Below are positions 1-7,344 of a stretch of DNA of 10,029 nucleotides, in pieces (positions within the stretch are counted from its first letter, which is position 1; each line of letters opens with the position of its first letter). Source of the stretch: Prolixibacteraceae bacterium UBA6162 (lineage in GTDB: Bacteria > Bacteroidota > Bacteroidia > Bacteroidales > Prolixibacteraceae); the NCBI GenBank assembly GCA_002428215.1, contig DIUI01000001.1, positions 1 to 10,029 of the forward strand, in the 5' to 3' direction. The translations under genes and the position numbers were made by a program. Under the pieces are notes generated by a model that saw only the letters and a program-made list of their open reading frames with translations, ran no database searches and had not been told where the DNA came from.

Positions 1-1172
1 ACACTGCCTACCACTACCTCGACATTCGTTTCGACCGTTGGGTACGATGGCTTGCCTCATCCTTGTTTATCCTCTTTATGATTAGCAGAATCTCTATTGT
101 TCTGTTTCTTCCTTCCCTTGCCCTTAATGCAGTTACCGGATTCAGCGTTTATTGGGCTGTAATAATCATGGGAGTGGTAACCATAATTTATTGTACCAGC
201 GGAGGCATCGAAGCTGTTGTATGGGGCGATGTAATACAGGGATTTATCCTGCTCGGAGGAGCCTTCTTTGCCCTGGTCTTTATGTTATCCGGAGTAGACG
301 GTGGCCTGGGTGGCTTCATTGAAATCGCATCGGAACAGCAAAAATTCAAATCCTTCGATTTTCGTTTCAGCCTATCAGAACCGGTATTCTGGGTGGTACT
401 TATTGGAGGTGTTTCGAACACGCTTATCTCCTATACCAGCGACCAGAGCGTTGTGCAGCGCTATATGACAACGCGGGATGAGAAGGCAACTGCCCGAAGC
501 CTCTGGCTTAACGGAATCCTGAGTGTACCTGTATCGATTGTATTTTTTCTGCTCGGAACCGCCCTGTTTGCTTTTTACACATCCAATCCAGACCGGATGG
601 CAGTTGTGAATCCCAACATCGACTCGGTTTTCCCTCAGTTTATCGTGGCACAAATGCCGGCAGGCCTTGCCGGACTGCTCATTGCAGCAATATTTGCTGC
701 AGCTATGTCTACCCTTAGCTCCAATATCAACTCGGTTGCAGCGGTAGTGACCTCCGATTTCTACAGCATCTTTTTTAAAAACAGCTCGGTCAAGCACCAT
801 ATGACCGTTGCGCGGAGTTCGGGAATTTTAGCCGGGGTATTGGGGATTGGTCTCGCCCTGGTACTGGCAACCTGGAACATTGCATCGCTGTGGGATCAGT
901 TCAATACATTTCTTGGATTGCTTACCGGCGGCCTGGGAGCACTTTTCATTATGGGTATTTTTTTTCCGAGAATCTCGGGCCGGGCTGCACTTATCGGGGT
1001 TTTGGCAGGCGTTGTTATGCTCGTAGTGATTCGTCAGTACACTGACGTTTCATTTCTTTTATATGGATTTGCCGGCATCTCATTGAGTATTTTGGCAGCA
1101 TGGCTTGTAAGCCTGCGATACCCCAACCAAAAATCGATAGATGGATATACCTGGCTAAGCAAAAAGCCCTGA
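1..1172 (+). CDS. Sodium:solute symporter (SSS family), 5' truncated by window edge
   Basis: Inner-membrane permease that would couple Na+ entry to uptake of a small organic solute. The reading frame is open from base 3, and the residues before the first ATG (base 63) already look like the family (TAYHYLDIRFDR, resembling the TAxEYLExRF loop), so the true start lies upstream and about 100 residues are missing. The 389 visible residues form a long series of hydrophobic segments. Family signatures include GGIEAVVWGDVIQ (about 201-240), a DQSVVQRYMTTRDEKAARS-like loop (about 441-500), MSTLSSN (705-725), whose serines match the region of the conserved Na+ site in SSS transporters, and GGLGALFIMGIFFPR (927-971). 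The C-terminus after the last membrane segment is short. It resembles sugar-acid, sialic-acid or multivitamin type SSS proteins, but substrate cannot be read from sequence. The family call is secure; the substrate is unknown. No obvious terminator follows. Confidence 0.93.
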   Translation, partial: TAYHYLDIRFDRWVRWLASSLFILFMISRISIVLFLPSLALNAVTGFSVYWAVIIMGVVTIIYCTSGGIEAVVWGDVIQGFILLGGAFFALVFMLSGVDGGLGGFIEIASEQQKFKSFDFRFSLSEPVFWVVLIGGVSNTLISYTSDQSVVQRYMTTRDEKATARSLWLNGILSVPVSIVFFLLGTALFAFYTSNPDRMAVVNPNIDSVFPQFIVAQMPAGLAGLLIAAIFAAAMSTLSSNINSVAAVVTSDFYSIFFKNSSVKHHMTVARSSGILAGVLGIGLALVLATWNIASLWDQFNTFLGLLTGGLGALFIMGIFFPRISGRAALIGVLAGVVMLVVIRQYTDVSFLLYGFAGISLSILAAWLVSLRYPNQKSIDGYTWLSKKP

Positions 1173-1244
1173 TCTATCCAACAAAGATTTTAAATCGGCT
1201 TCCCTTTATCAAAACGTGGTGGAGAATATTTATAAGAAATTCTC

Positions 1245-1252
1245 TTACTTTG
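1245..1252 (+). promoter_or_regulatory. Possible Bacteroidota -7 box for trpB
   Basis: TTACTTTG differs by one base from the Bacteroidota -7 consensus TAnnTTTG. It lies 28 bases before the ATG at 1281, which would put transcription start near 1258 and leave a leader of about 23 bases. No convincing TTTG -33 element is seen at the expected spacing, so this is tentative. Confidence 0.25.
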
Positions 1253-1280
1253 AGCATCGCTAATGATAAAACCAAAAACC

Positions 1281-2489
1281 ATGTCAACTACTACCAACTA
1301 TTTTAAAACCTTTCCCGACGAGTCTGGATTCTATAAAGAGTATGGCGGCGCCTTTATACCCCCTCAACTGGAAATTGAGATGAAAAAAATTGCCGATGCC
1401 TACCACCACATCAGCAAATCGCACAACTTTATTTCAGAGTTACGCAGCATTCGTAAACATTATCAGGGCAGGCCAACTCCGGTATACTTCTGCAACCGAT
1501 TATCAGAAAAATATGGCGGTCGAATCTATCTTAAAAGAGAAGACCTGAACCATACTGGTGCCCACAAGTTAAACCACTGCATGGGAGAGGCACTGTTGGC
1601 AAAACAGCTTGGAAAGAAGAAGCTTATTGCCGAAACCGGAGCCGGACAGCACGGAGTGGCTTTGGCAACAGCTGCAGCCTACTTCGGTCTTGAATGTGAA
1701 ATACACATGGGAGAAGTTGACATGCAAAAAGAACACCCCAATGTGGTTCGTATGAAAATTTTGGGCGCCAAGGTAGTGCCCGTCAGCCATGGTCTTAAAA
1801 CGCTTAAGGAGGCCGTCGATTCTGCCTTTATGGCCTATCTCGAAGATCCCATTAATTCGATCTATTGCATTGGATCGGTAGTTGGACCTCATCCATTTCC
1901 CATGATGGTGCGAGAGTTCCAGCGCGTGGTTGGAATTGAAGCCCGCGAACAGTTTCTCGAAATGACAGGAGAGTTGCCCGACAATGTGGTGGCTTGTGTT
2001 GGAGGTGGAAGCAACGCAATGGGTATCTTCTCAGCATTTTTCGACGACAACGAAACTACCCTGTATGGGGTTGAACCGGCAGGCAGATCATTGGAGTACG
2101 GCGAACATGCCGCTACCATGACGCTGGGTAAACCGGGCATCATTCACGGCTTTAAATGCTATCTGTTGCAGGACGAAAACGGAGAACCCAGTCCGGTTTA
2201 CAGCTGCGCCAGCGGCCTCGACTACCCCGGTGTGGGGCCCGAACACAGCATGCTTAAAGATATGGGCAAAGTAACTTACACTTCGGTTTCCGACAAGGAA
2301 ACGATCGATGCATTTTATGAACTGAGCCGTTTCGAAGGTATCATTCCTGCTCTCGAAAGCTCGCATGCTGTCGCCTATGCCTTAAAACTGGCCAAAGAGC
2401 AACCACAAAAGTCAATTCTGATAAATCTGAGTGGTCGTGGAGATAAAGACATAGATTATGTACTTGAAAAATACGGACTTCCGGAATAA
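1281..2489 (+). CDS. trpB: Tryptophan synthase beta subunit, variant lone TrpB
   Basis: Cytoplasmic PLP enzyme that joins indole and L-serine to make L-tryptophan. From the ATG at 1281 it is 402 residues, close to family length. The PLP lysine is K96 in HTGAHK, the catalytic glutamate E118 in AETGAGQHG, the phosphate loop GGGSN at 241-245, the indole-site aspartate D314 in SGLDYPG, and SGRGDKD carries S384. K96, E118 and D314 are each offset by nine from E. coli K87, E109 and D305, so the active site appears intact. Variant features are [13 protein letters not shown] after the PLP lysine, where most TrpB have KINN or KTNQ, and [11 protein letters not shown] in place of the usual YSISAGLDYPG. 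An in-frame ATG at 1263 would add six residues; 1281 is preferred because the sequence before it is A-rich and the possible promoter leaves almost no leader for 1263. No trpA or other trp gene is adjacent: the neighbours are a symporter and a convergent receptor gene. This may be a second TrpB paralogue; reaction is predicted, physiological role is not settled. Confidence 0.93.
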   Translation: MSTTTNYFKTFPDESGFYKEYGGAFIPPQLEIEMKKIADAYHHISKSHNFISELRSIRKHYQGRPTPVYFCNRLSEKYGGRIYLKREDLNHTGAHKLNHCMGEALLAKQLGKKKLIAETGAGQHGVALATAAAYFGLECEIHMGEVDMQKEHPNVVRMKILGAKVVPVSHGLKTLKEAVDSAFMAYLEDPINSIYCIGSVVGPHPFPMMVREFQRVVGIEAREQFLEMTGELPDNVVACVGGGSNAMGIFSAFFDDNETTLYGVEPAGRSLEYGEHAATMTLGKPGIIHGFKCYLLQDENGEPSPVYSCASGLDYPGVGPEHSMLKDMGKVTYTSVSDKETIDAFYELSRFEGIIPALESSHAVAYALKLAKEQPQKSILINLSGRGDKDIDYVLEKYGLPE

Positions 2490-2509
2490 GGCTACAATAC
2501 ATCGATTAT

Positions 2510-2542
2510 ACAGGCCGGCAATCTTGCCCGGCCTGTTTTTTT
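2510..2542 (+). terminator. Rho-independent terminator after trpB
   Basis: A perfect 9-bp inverted repeat (ACAGGCCGG at 2510-2518 and CCGGCCTGT at 2528-2536) encloses a 9-base loop and runs into seven T residues (2536-2542). It sits 20 bases after the trpB stop. The T tract touches the stop codon of the convergent receptor gene (2541-2543), so the hairpin may also slow transcription from the other side, but the minus-strand exit lacks a good U tract, so it is mainly a plus-strand terminator. Confidence 0.9.
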
Positions 2543-4790
2543 AAAGTCGACCACTTATCCTTACACTGAAGTTTCTTACCGGCTGTATGTCGCCCGGGCG
2601 TCCCATATATTCGACATTGGTGAGATTTTTCACCACCAGCGACAGTTTGTAGCGATCGGTAATTTTAACGCCTACCTGCGCATCGGCAATCAGATAGCCC
2701 GTTCTGTGGCTATTCCAATAGTCAAAAAATCCGGGCAACAGACCCTCTCTGGTTTCGGGAGCCAGAAAAACTCTGTCGATATTGAGCATTTTTGATTTCA
2801 CGTTCAGATGTATTCCGGTTTCAATACGGCCAAGACTGCTGAACAGTCCGAAACTTCCGGCATGATGGCGTCGATATTTCAGCATTGTTCCGGTGTTCTT
2901 GCCAGTTATTGGGTTGAATTCTACAGGATACATATAAACATATCCCCCACTCATCTGATGTTCGATTGGTCCGGTTTTCCCGGTTAAAACATACTCCAGC
3001 TCCAAGCCATACACCCTCGAAGCCTCCAGGTTTGAGGCTTTGAATCCGAAACCGCTGGTACCATCAAATGGATCGATGTGCAATCCGAACTCGTATTCAA
3101 TCAAATTTCGGTTTTCAGAATAAAACAACGCCAGATCTGCCTGACCCTTAACCAACCGGGTGCCAATACCTTGCTTGATCCCAAGTTCGGCGTTCCAACC
3201 CGATTCCGACTCAATTAATGGACTGGGAAAAATTCGCACCGAACCCAGTGTAGTTGCCGCATACTTCTCGGCAATAGAGGGATAGCGGTAACCCATTCCA
3301 AATGATGCCCGCAAGAATGTATAGTCGTGCAAACGGTAATTTACCCCGGAGCGAAAAAGGGGTACCGGCTTGTCGGCCACACCGTTGAGCATATTTTGCT
3401 CAAGCCTAATCCCCGAAACAAATTTAAGGCGATTGGCCAGAGAGACATCAATTTGTGAAAAAGCACCCAAATTAAAGGCCGAGTGGTCACCATAAAAATT
3501 GGAAACAATTGAACTGTAATTTTCAGAAATACCTGCATTTAAACTTATTCGCTCTGTAAACTTCCGCCAATATTGATATTCAGCATAAAAATTGGTGGCT
3601 TGACTCTCGTTTTCGGCTGCCTCGGGAAACCGATTATTGGAGTGTTGTATTCTCCCTTTAAGTTCGTGCCTGTGATGGTTCTCACGCAGGAGGGTTATGA
3701 ATGGATCGACTGCCATAAATAGGCTATTGAGCTCTCTGGCAGTGGTTTCGGAGTGGCGTAGGGCTCCGGTTGTTGCATTCTCCCAAAGCAGAAAATCGGT
3801 TTTTTCGGTCAATCCTCCATTTAGATTGAGGCCATACGAAAGACCCTCATTGGAAGTGTGGCGCCTTTTGAGTTTAAGGCTTATACGCCCAAGCTTATCA
3901 TCGTTATAGGTGCGATAGCTGTTTTCGTTCAGCAAAAACATCCCCAGACCAACATCTGTATTTCCCTTACGCTGGAGATGTGAAACAGAACCGCTGCTGA
4001 AAATGCGGGGAGAACTCCACCATTTCCAATCACGATTGGCAGGAGAGTCAAACACTCCCGACTCCACAAAAAAACGCGTTACCGGCTGAGGCAAAGCATT
4101 TTCGGTTCTGAAGTTGATAATGCCGTTCAAGGCAGATGAACCGTAGGCAACAGAAGAGGCTCCTTTGATGATTTCAATTTGAGAAATATTGTCGAGCGGC
4201 AGAAACTGCCACCTGATGTTTCCTGCATCAGGTGCCATTACCGGCAAACCGTCAATCAGCGCCAGGACACGGCTACCAGCTCCATAGCTAAAACCACTCC
4301 CACCCCTGATAGAAGCCTGCCCGTCGAGAACCTCAATTCCGGGCGATTTATTGATTAACTCCTGAGCATCGTTAATATGTCCACTTTCGAGAAATTGGGG
4401 CTTAATTACACTAAGTGAAACAGTGAGCTCCGACAACCGCTGTTCAATGCGACTGGCGCTTACCACCACCTGATCAATTTCGGCCAGGGAAGGAAATAGT
4501 TTTACATCGAGGTAAACCGTATCGCCTGGTGCAATATTTACAACCTGTGAAACCGTTGAATAACCAAGAAATTGAAAAGTGAGTGTTTGACTACCTTCAG
4601 GCAATCTGACCCAATACCGGCCATCGGCACCGGCTACCGTTCCACCACCCCTTCTGAGTGTAACCGTAGCACCGGGAAGTCCATTGTTACTATCACCCTC
4701 CAGTATTCTACCCGCCACAAACCCATCGGCCTTTGCGGGTATCGAAAAACTCAGGCTTAGCAAGAGCAATATAAGCCCAATCAACTTCAT
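2541..4790 (-). CDS. TonB-dependent outer-membrane receptor with N-terminal carboxypeptidase-like domain
   Basis: Outer-membrane beta-barrel that would import a scarce ligand using TonB-transmitted energy. It has 749 residues. A signal peptide covers about 1-21, with an AKA cleavage motif before D22. A CarboxypepD_reg-like beta-sandwich follows at about 23-98 (GLPGATVTL, then a DGRYWVRLPEG core), typical of Bacteroidota receptors. A QVVVSASR segment (107-114) leads into the plug domain at about 120-230, with SIRGGSGFSYGAGSRVLALIDG and the IEIIKGASSVAYGSSALNG signature. The rest is barrel, ending in NLTNVEYMGRPGDIQPVRN and a short final strand (FSVRISGRL). At about 750 residues it is shorter than the roughly 1000-residue SusC class and closer to siderophore, cobalamin or metal receptors. 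The ATG overlaps the stop of the upstream lipoprotein gene as ATGA, implying translational coupling. Substrate is not identifiable and no SusD-like partner is present. Confidence 0.93.
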   Translation of the reverse strand: MKLIGLILLLLSLSFSIPAKADGFVAGRILEGDSNNGLPGATVTLRRGGGTVAGADGRYWVRLPEGSQTLTFQFLGYSTVSQVVNIAPGDTVYLDVKLFPSLAEIDQVVVSASRIEQRLSELTVSLSVIKPQFLESGHINDAQELINKSPGIEVLDGQASIRGGSGFSYGAGSRVLALIDGLPVMAPDAGNIRWQFLPLDNISQIEIIKGASSVAYGSSALNGIINFRTENALPQPVTRFFVESGVFDSPANRDWKWWSSPRIFSSGSVSHLQRKGNTDVGLGMFLLNENSYRTYNDDKLGRISLKLKRRHTSNEGLSYGLNLNGGLTEKTDFLLWENATTGALRHSETTARELNSLFMAVDPFITLLRENHHRHELKGRIQHSNNRFPEAAENESQATNFYAEYQYWRKFTERISLNAGISENYSSIVSNFYGDHSAFNLGAFSQIDVSLANRLKFVSGIRLEQNMLNGVADKPVPLFRSGVNYRLHDYTFLRASFGMGYRYPSIAEKYAATTLGSVRIFPSPLIESESGWNAELGIKQGIGTRLVKGQADLALFYSENRNLIEYEFGLHIDPFDGTSGFGFKASNLEASRVYGLELEYVLTGKTGPIEHQMSGGYVYMYPVEFNPITGKNTGTMLKYRRHHAGSFGLFSSLGRIETGIHLNVKSKMLNIDRVFLAPETREGLLPGFFDYWNSHRTGYLIADAQVGVKITDRYKLSLVVKNLTNVEYMGRPGDIQPVRNFSVRISGRL

Positions 4791-5206
4791 TTTGGACGAA
4801 AGGTAATGCGTATGTTTAACGTTCCCTCATCACCCCAAAGATCCGGAAGACTGGTAGTTATCTTCAGGGAGTTTGCTTTAAGCTCAACAATATCGGTTGT
4901 AAGCGGAAAACCGAGAGAGTCGGCACTTATAACCAGTTGTTTCCTGGTTTTATCGGGAAAACGCCAGGTTCCCTCGTAGCTTCCGAAGATTCCGGAACCA
5001 TCTTCATTGAAGCGGGCATCACCCCGGAATTTTTCGAATCGTTCTCCCAAAACACCTGTTGGTGCCGAACCGTTCACAATGAGGGTATCGGTGCGCCAGG
5101 TCTTCTCTGTGAGCCAGGTATAAAGCTCGTCGGGATTACCGTCTTTGTTGCAGCCGGAAAGCCAGATGCCGGCAAATATTACAACAATCAGGAGTGCATT
5201 TTTCAT
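4787..5206 (-). CDS. Small lipoprotein, lipocalin-like, paired with the TonB receptor
   Basis: Predicted envelope lipoprotein of 139 residues. A hydrophobic signal (about 4-15) ends in the lipobox LSGC, with the lipidated cysteine at C19. After it comes NKDGNPDE, acidic and containing K-D, loosely like the lipoprotein surface-export signal described in some Bacteroidota, so surface exposure is possible. The mature part is rich in short alternating strands: TWRTDTLIVNG, a FNEDGSGIF turn, GTWRFPDKTRKQLVISADS, and DIVELKANSLKITTS. This order is reminiscent of the small lipocalin-like lipoproteins common in this phylum; that is fold-level inference, not a family identification. It is the first gene of a two-gene minus-strand unit and its TGA overlaps the receptor ATG. 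A role as ligand-binding or accessory partner of the receptor is inferred from that coupling only. Confidence 0.8.
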   Translation of the reverse strand: MKNALLIVVIFAGIWLSGCNKDGNPDELYTWLTEKTWRTDTLIVNGSAPTGVLGERFEKFRGDARFNEDGSGIFGSYEGTWRFPDKTRKQLVISADSLGFPLTTDIVELKANSLKITTSLPDLWGDEGTLNIRITFRPK

Positions 5207-5265
5207 GTTTCAGTCAATTGGTTTTCAACTTTTTAAACTAAATAAAAGTCACCTATTATTTACCC

Positions 5266-5278
5266 TGGAATGGTTCCA
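5266..5278. repeat. Short palindrome upstream of the lipoprotein gene
   Basis: TGGAA-TGG-TTCCA is a 5-bp inverted repeat with a 3-base spacer, 60 bases upstream of the lipoprotein start on its promoter side. Size and place would suit an operator for a dimeric regulator, but arms this short occur by chance and there is no second copy in the window. Confidence 0.25.
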
Positions 5279-5310
5279 CAAGTTATACAATATTTGTTAA
5301 AAGATTTTTT

Positions 5311-5326
5311 GAGTGGGACTTCACTC
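5311..5326. repeat. Small stem-loop in the divergent intergenic region
   Basis: GAGTG (5311-5315) and CACTC (5322-5326) form a 5-bp stem around a 6-base loop, extendable by one T-A pair. On the plus strand it is preceded, not followed, by a T run, and on the minus strand it is followed by A residues, so it does not look like a terminator. It lies 12 bases before a stronger GC-rich hairpin. Confidence 0.35.
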
Positions 5327-5337
5327 ACTGGGCAATT

Positions 5338-5364
5338 ACCGCGGATTCGCATAACATCCGCGGA
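5338..5364. repeat. GC-rich hairpin in the divergent intergenic region
   Basis: CCGCGGAT (5339-5346) and ATCCGCGG (5356-5363) make a perfect 8-bp stem with a 9-base loop. There is no U tract on either side, so it is not a standard terminator. It sits between the divergently transcribed lipoprotein and SRPBCC/GyrI genes, about 64 bases upstream of the latter's ATG. It could be an operator palindrome, or a leader structure if transcription begins further upstream. Confidence 0.6.
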
Positions 5365-5400
5365 GAAAACCCAACCTATCGTCACAGCCTCAGCTTTTTG

Positions 5401-5408
5401 TATATTTA
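5401..5408 (+). promoter_or_regulatory. Likely -7 promoter box for the SRPBCC/GyrI gene
   Basis: TATATTTA followed by CACCGCC matches the Bacteroidota -7 element TAnnTTTG at seven of eight positions. Its placement gives transcription start near 5413 and a leader of about 15 bases before the ATG at 5428. This argues against a TTG start at 5398, which would fall at the edge of the promoter. A -33 element is not clear. Confidence 0.5.
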
Positions 5409-5427
5409 CACCGCCAAAAAATGCATC

Positions 5428-6408
5428 ATGAGCAAACAAAAAAGAGTTGTTTTAATCCTTGGGATTGTTCTGGCTTTCGCAATTATTGCCCCATATTTTT
5501 TCCCTGAGACCCTAATAGTAAGACAATCCCGACAAATCAAGGCTCCTGCAAACGTAGTTTTCTCGCAGGTGAACGACCTGCGTTTTTGGGAACTTTGGTC
5601 GCCCTGGCAGCCAAACAGCATTCCACCAGATTATGGCAATGCAGGTGTTGGCAGAGGTGGATTTGTGCTTTGGCAGCAAACAGCCGGCGAATCGTACGAT
5701 CAAAGATTTACGATTACCACCTCCAATCCCCATCAATTGGTTGAAATTGCCATGGATTTTCCCCAACAAGAGTTTGCCGTAAGCAGATTTGATGTTACCG
5801 AATCGAACCAGATTACTTTATTGGTATGGCATATGGCCATCAAGACAGAGGGATGGAAGTCGGTATTCTTTTGGCTGAATCAGAGGCAGAATATGAGCAA
5901 GGCAGCTACCAACCTCACTGTTACCTCCGAAATGTTTTTTGCACAGGGCATGCAATTGGTAGAACGGGGCCTCATCGATGCTTTTCCTTATGCGAGCATC
6001 CGCCGACAGGTTGAATGGGAAAATTTAAACGACCTTATGGGCGAGATGTATCAGCAACTGACTGAGGCAGCCACAATGGGTAATTTCACTATTATAGGCC
6101 ACCCTTTTGCCATATACCATACCATTGGCGATGAACGGGTCGACATTGAATGCGGATACCCTGTAGAAGCCCTTGTTGATATGAAAGGAGGCATTATTCA
6201 CTCCAGCATTTATCCCGAAACCACCTGTGCAATTACCCATTTTGAAGGAGGTTTCGAGAACCTGGAGCTGGGACACACTGCTGTTCAGCAATGGATGGAA
6301 GAGCGTGGGCTTTCGCTGGGGGGTTCTCCCATGGAGATCTACCAAAGCAGCTTCAATGATGAGGGCAAAGAAACAGGCTGGACAACTGCTATTATCTATC
6401 CATTCTAA
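5428..6408 (+). CDS. Membrane-anchored SRPBCC plus GyrI-like domain protein
   Basis: Protein of 326 residues with a single N-terminal membrane anchor (about 6-23, after a short basic SKQKR start) and no lipobox. An SRPBCC (START/polyketide-cyclase type) fold spans about 31-165: the region includes SRQIKAPANVVFSQVNDLRFWELWSPW, matching the usual opening strand, helix and W-x-x-WSPW motif. A GyrI-like/AraC effector-binding fold covers about 205-326, with a helical linker before it, VECGYPV-like DIECGYPVEA (239-248) and the closing TTAIIYPF. Both folds bind small hydrophobic or cationic ligands in known families, so sensing or sequestering a ligand at the membrane is plausible. No DNA-binding domain is present, so it is not a transcription factor by itself. 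The ATG at 5428 is chosen over an upstream in-frame TTG at 5398. It is followed after 66 bases by the M23 gene, which has its own -7 box. Confidence 0.82.
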   Translation: MSKQKRVVLILGIVLAFAIIAPYFFPETLIVRQSRQIKAPANVVFSQVNDLRFWELWSPWQPNSIPPDYGNAGVGRGGFVLWQQTAGESYDQRFTITTSNPHQLVEIAMDFPQQEFAVSRFDVTESNQITLLVWHMAIKTEGWKSVFFWLNQRQNMSKAATNLTVTSEMFFAQGMQLVERGLIDAFPYASIRRQVEWENLNDLMGEMYQQLTEAATMGNFTIIGHPFAIYHTIGDERVDIECGYPVEALVDMKGGIIHSSIYPETTCAITHFEGGFENLELGHTAVQQWMEERGLSLGGSPMEIYQSSFNDEGKETGWTTAIIYPF

Positions 6409-6445
6409 AAAAAGCTTAAATACCAGCCGTTTGTTGAAATCTTGC

Positions 6446-6453
6446 TAATTTTG
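6446..6453 (+). promoter_or_regulatory. Likely -7 promoter box for the M23-dxr-rseP unit
   Basis: TAATTTTG is a full match to TAnnTTTG. It ends 21 bases before the ATG at 6475, giving a leader of roughly 15 bases. TTTG and TTG occur at 6430-6436 but are closer than the usual spacing of about 19 bases, so the -33 part is imperfect. The box lies inside the 66-base gap after the preceding gene. Confidence 0.5.
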
Positions 6454-6474
6454 TGGCGTTCCAACGGAATCACC

Positions 6475-7341
6475 ATGGCGCTACGCAATTTAAGAGATAA
6501 AATAGTTCAAAAACTCAAGAACCGTTACCGTCTCATCATTTACAACGATACGACCTTCCAGTCGGTATGGACCGTAAAGCTGAGCAGGATAAAAGTTTTT
6601 ACCATAATCAGTCTCGCTTCGGCGTTCCTAATTGTTTCGGTAATTTTTTTAATCGCCGGTACACAATTAAGGGAGTACATACCGGGTTATCCAAGAACAG
6701 AATACAGAGAAATGCTTATCAGAAATGCACTGCTGGTAGATTCACTTGAACAGGAGATCGTTATACGCGATCGTTTCTTTGAAACCATCAGTGCCATTAT
6801 GCGGGGCGAAGAGCCGCCCGACTACTCCGATAATGTAGCTGCAGGTTCAACACGCCAGAGCGTCCGAAATCTTCCCCAACTCAATCAGGACTCTATTTTC
6901 CAGGACAAAATATTGGAAGAGCGGCTTAGCTTGTCGATGCAAGGCTCGCGAAATCCGATGGGAAATCTCGGAAATCTCCATTTTTTCAAGCCGGTTAACG
7001 GATTAATCACCAACAAATTTAATGCAACAAGGGGGCACTACGGCATTGACCTGGTTACCCAGCCCAACGCAAGGGTTTCGGCTGTTCTCAGCGGAACGGT
7101 AGTTTTTGCTGAATATACCATTGATACGGGTTATGTTATTTACATTCAACACGACAATAATCTGGCATCGGCATACAAACACAACGCTTCGCTGCTGAAA
7201 AAAAGCGGCGACCGGGTGAATGGAGGAGAAGCCATCGCTATTGTAGGAAACACCGGGGAACTTACTACCGGACCTCACCTCCACTTTGAACTTTGGCACG
7301 AAGGAAGACCCATCGACCCAGAACAATATATTGTATTCTAA
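6475..7341 (+). CDS. M23 family metallopeptidase (LytM-type peptidoglycan endopeptidase), membrane anchored
   Basis: Predicted zinc endopeptidase that cuts peptidoglycan peptide cross-links in the periplasm; 288 residues. It starts with a basic cytoplasmic stretch (about 1-40, including NRYRLIIYNDTTFQ) and one membrane segment (about 41-62), then a helical, partly charged linker (about 75-110 and 135-155) that may be coiled coil. The peptidase domain runs from about 174 to the end. Zinc and catalytic residues are all seen: H188 and D192 in GHYGID, H236 in AYKHN, and H268 and H270 in GPHLHFE, so it should be active rather than an EnvC/NlpD-like activator. The ATG at 6475 is preferred over an in-frame TTG at 6442, which overlaps the promoter. 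It leads the dxr-rseP run and its stop is only three bases from the dxr start. Likely role: wall growth or division; the precise substrate is unknown. Confidence 0.9.
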   Translation: MALRNLRDKIVQKLKNRYRLIIYNDTTFQSVWTVKLSRIKVFTIISLASAFLIVSVIFLIAGTQLREYIPGYPRTEYREMLIRNALLVDSLEQEIVIRDRFFETISAIMRGEEPPDYSDNVAAGSTRQSVRNLPQLNQDSIFQDKILEERLSLSMQGSRNPMGNLGNLHFFKPVNGLITNKFNATRGHYGIDLVTQPNARVSAVLSGTVVFAEYTIDTGYVIYIQHDNNLASAYKHNASLLKKSGDRVNGGEAIAIVGNTGELTTGPHLHFELWHEGRPIDPEQYIVF

Positions 7342-7344
7342 CCA

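Noticed and set aside
375..800. 141-codon minus-strand open frame opposite the symporter
   Set aside because: Antisense to a clearly conserved membrane transporter; cysteine- and arginine-rich translation is typical of a shadow frame.
1222..1244. GAGAAT/ATTCTC 6-bp stem with an 11-base loop after the symporter, as a possible terminator
   Set aside because: AT-rich weak stem, long loop and no clean U tract; it also overlaps the likely trpB promoter area.
5398..5427. TTG start at 5398 for the SRPBCC/GyrI gene
   Set aside because: It adds ten non-hydrophobic residues before the anchor and overlaps the likely -7 box; the ATG at 5428 fits both.
6442..6474. TTG start at 6442 for the M23 gene
   Set aside because: It would place the start codon upstream of and across the TAATTTTG promoter box; the ATG at 6475 gives a typical basic N-terminus.
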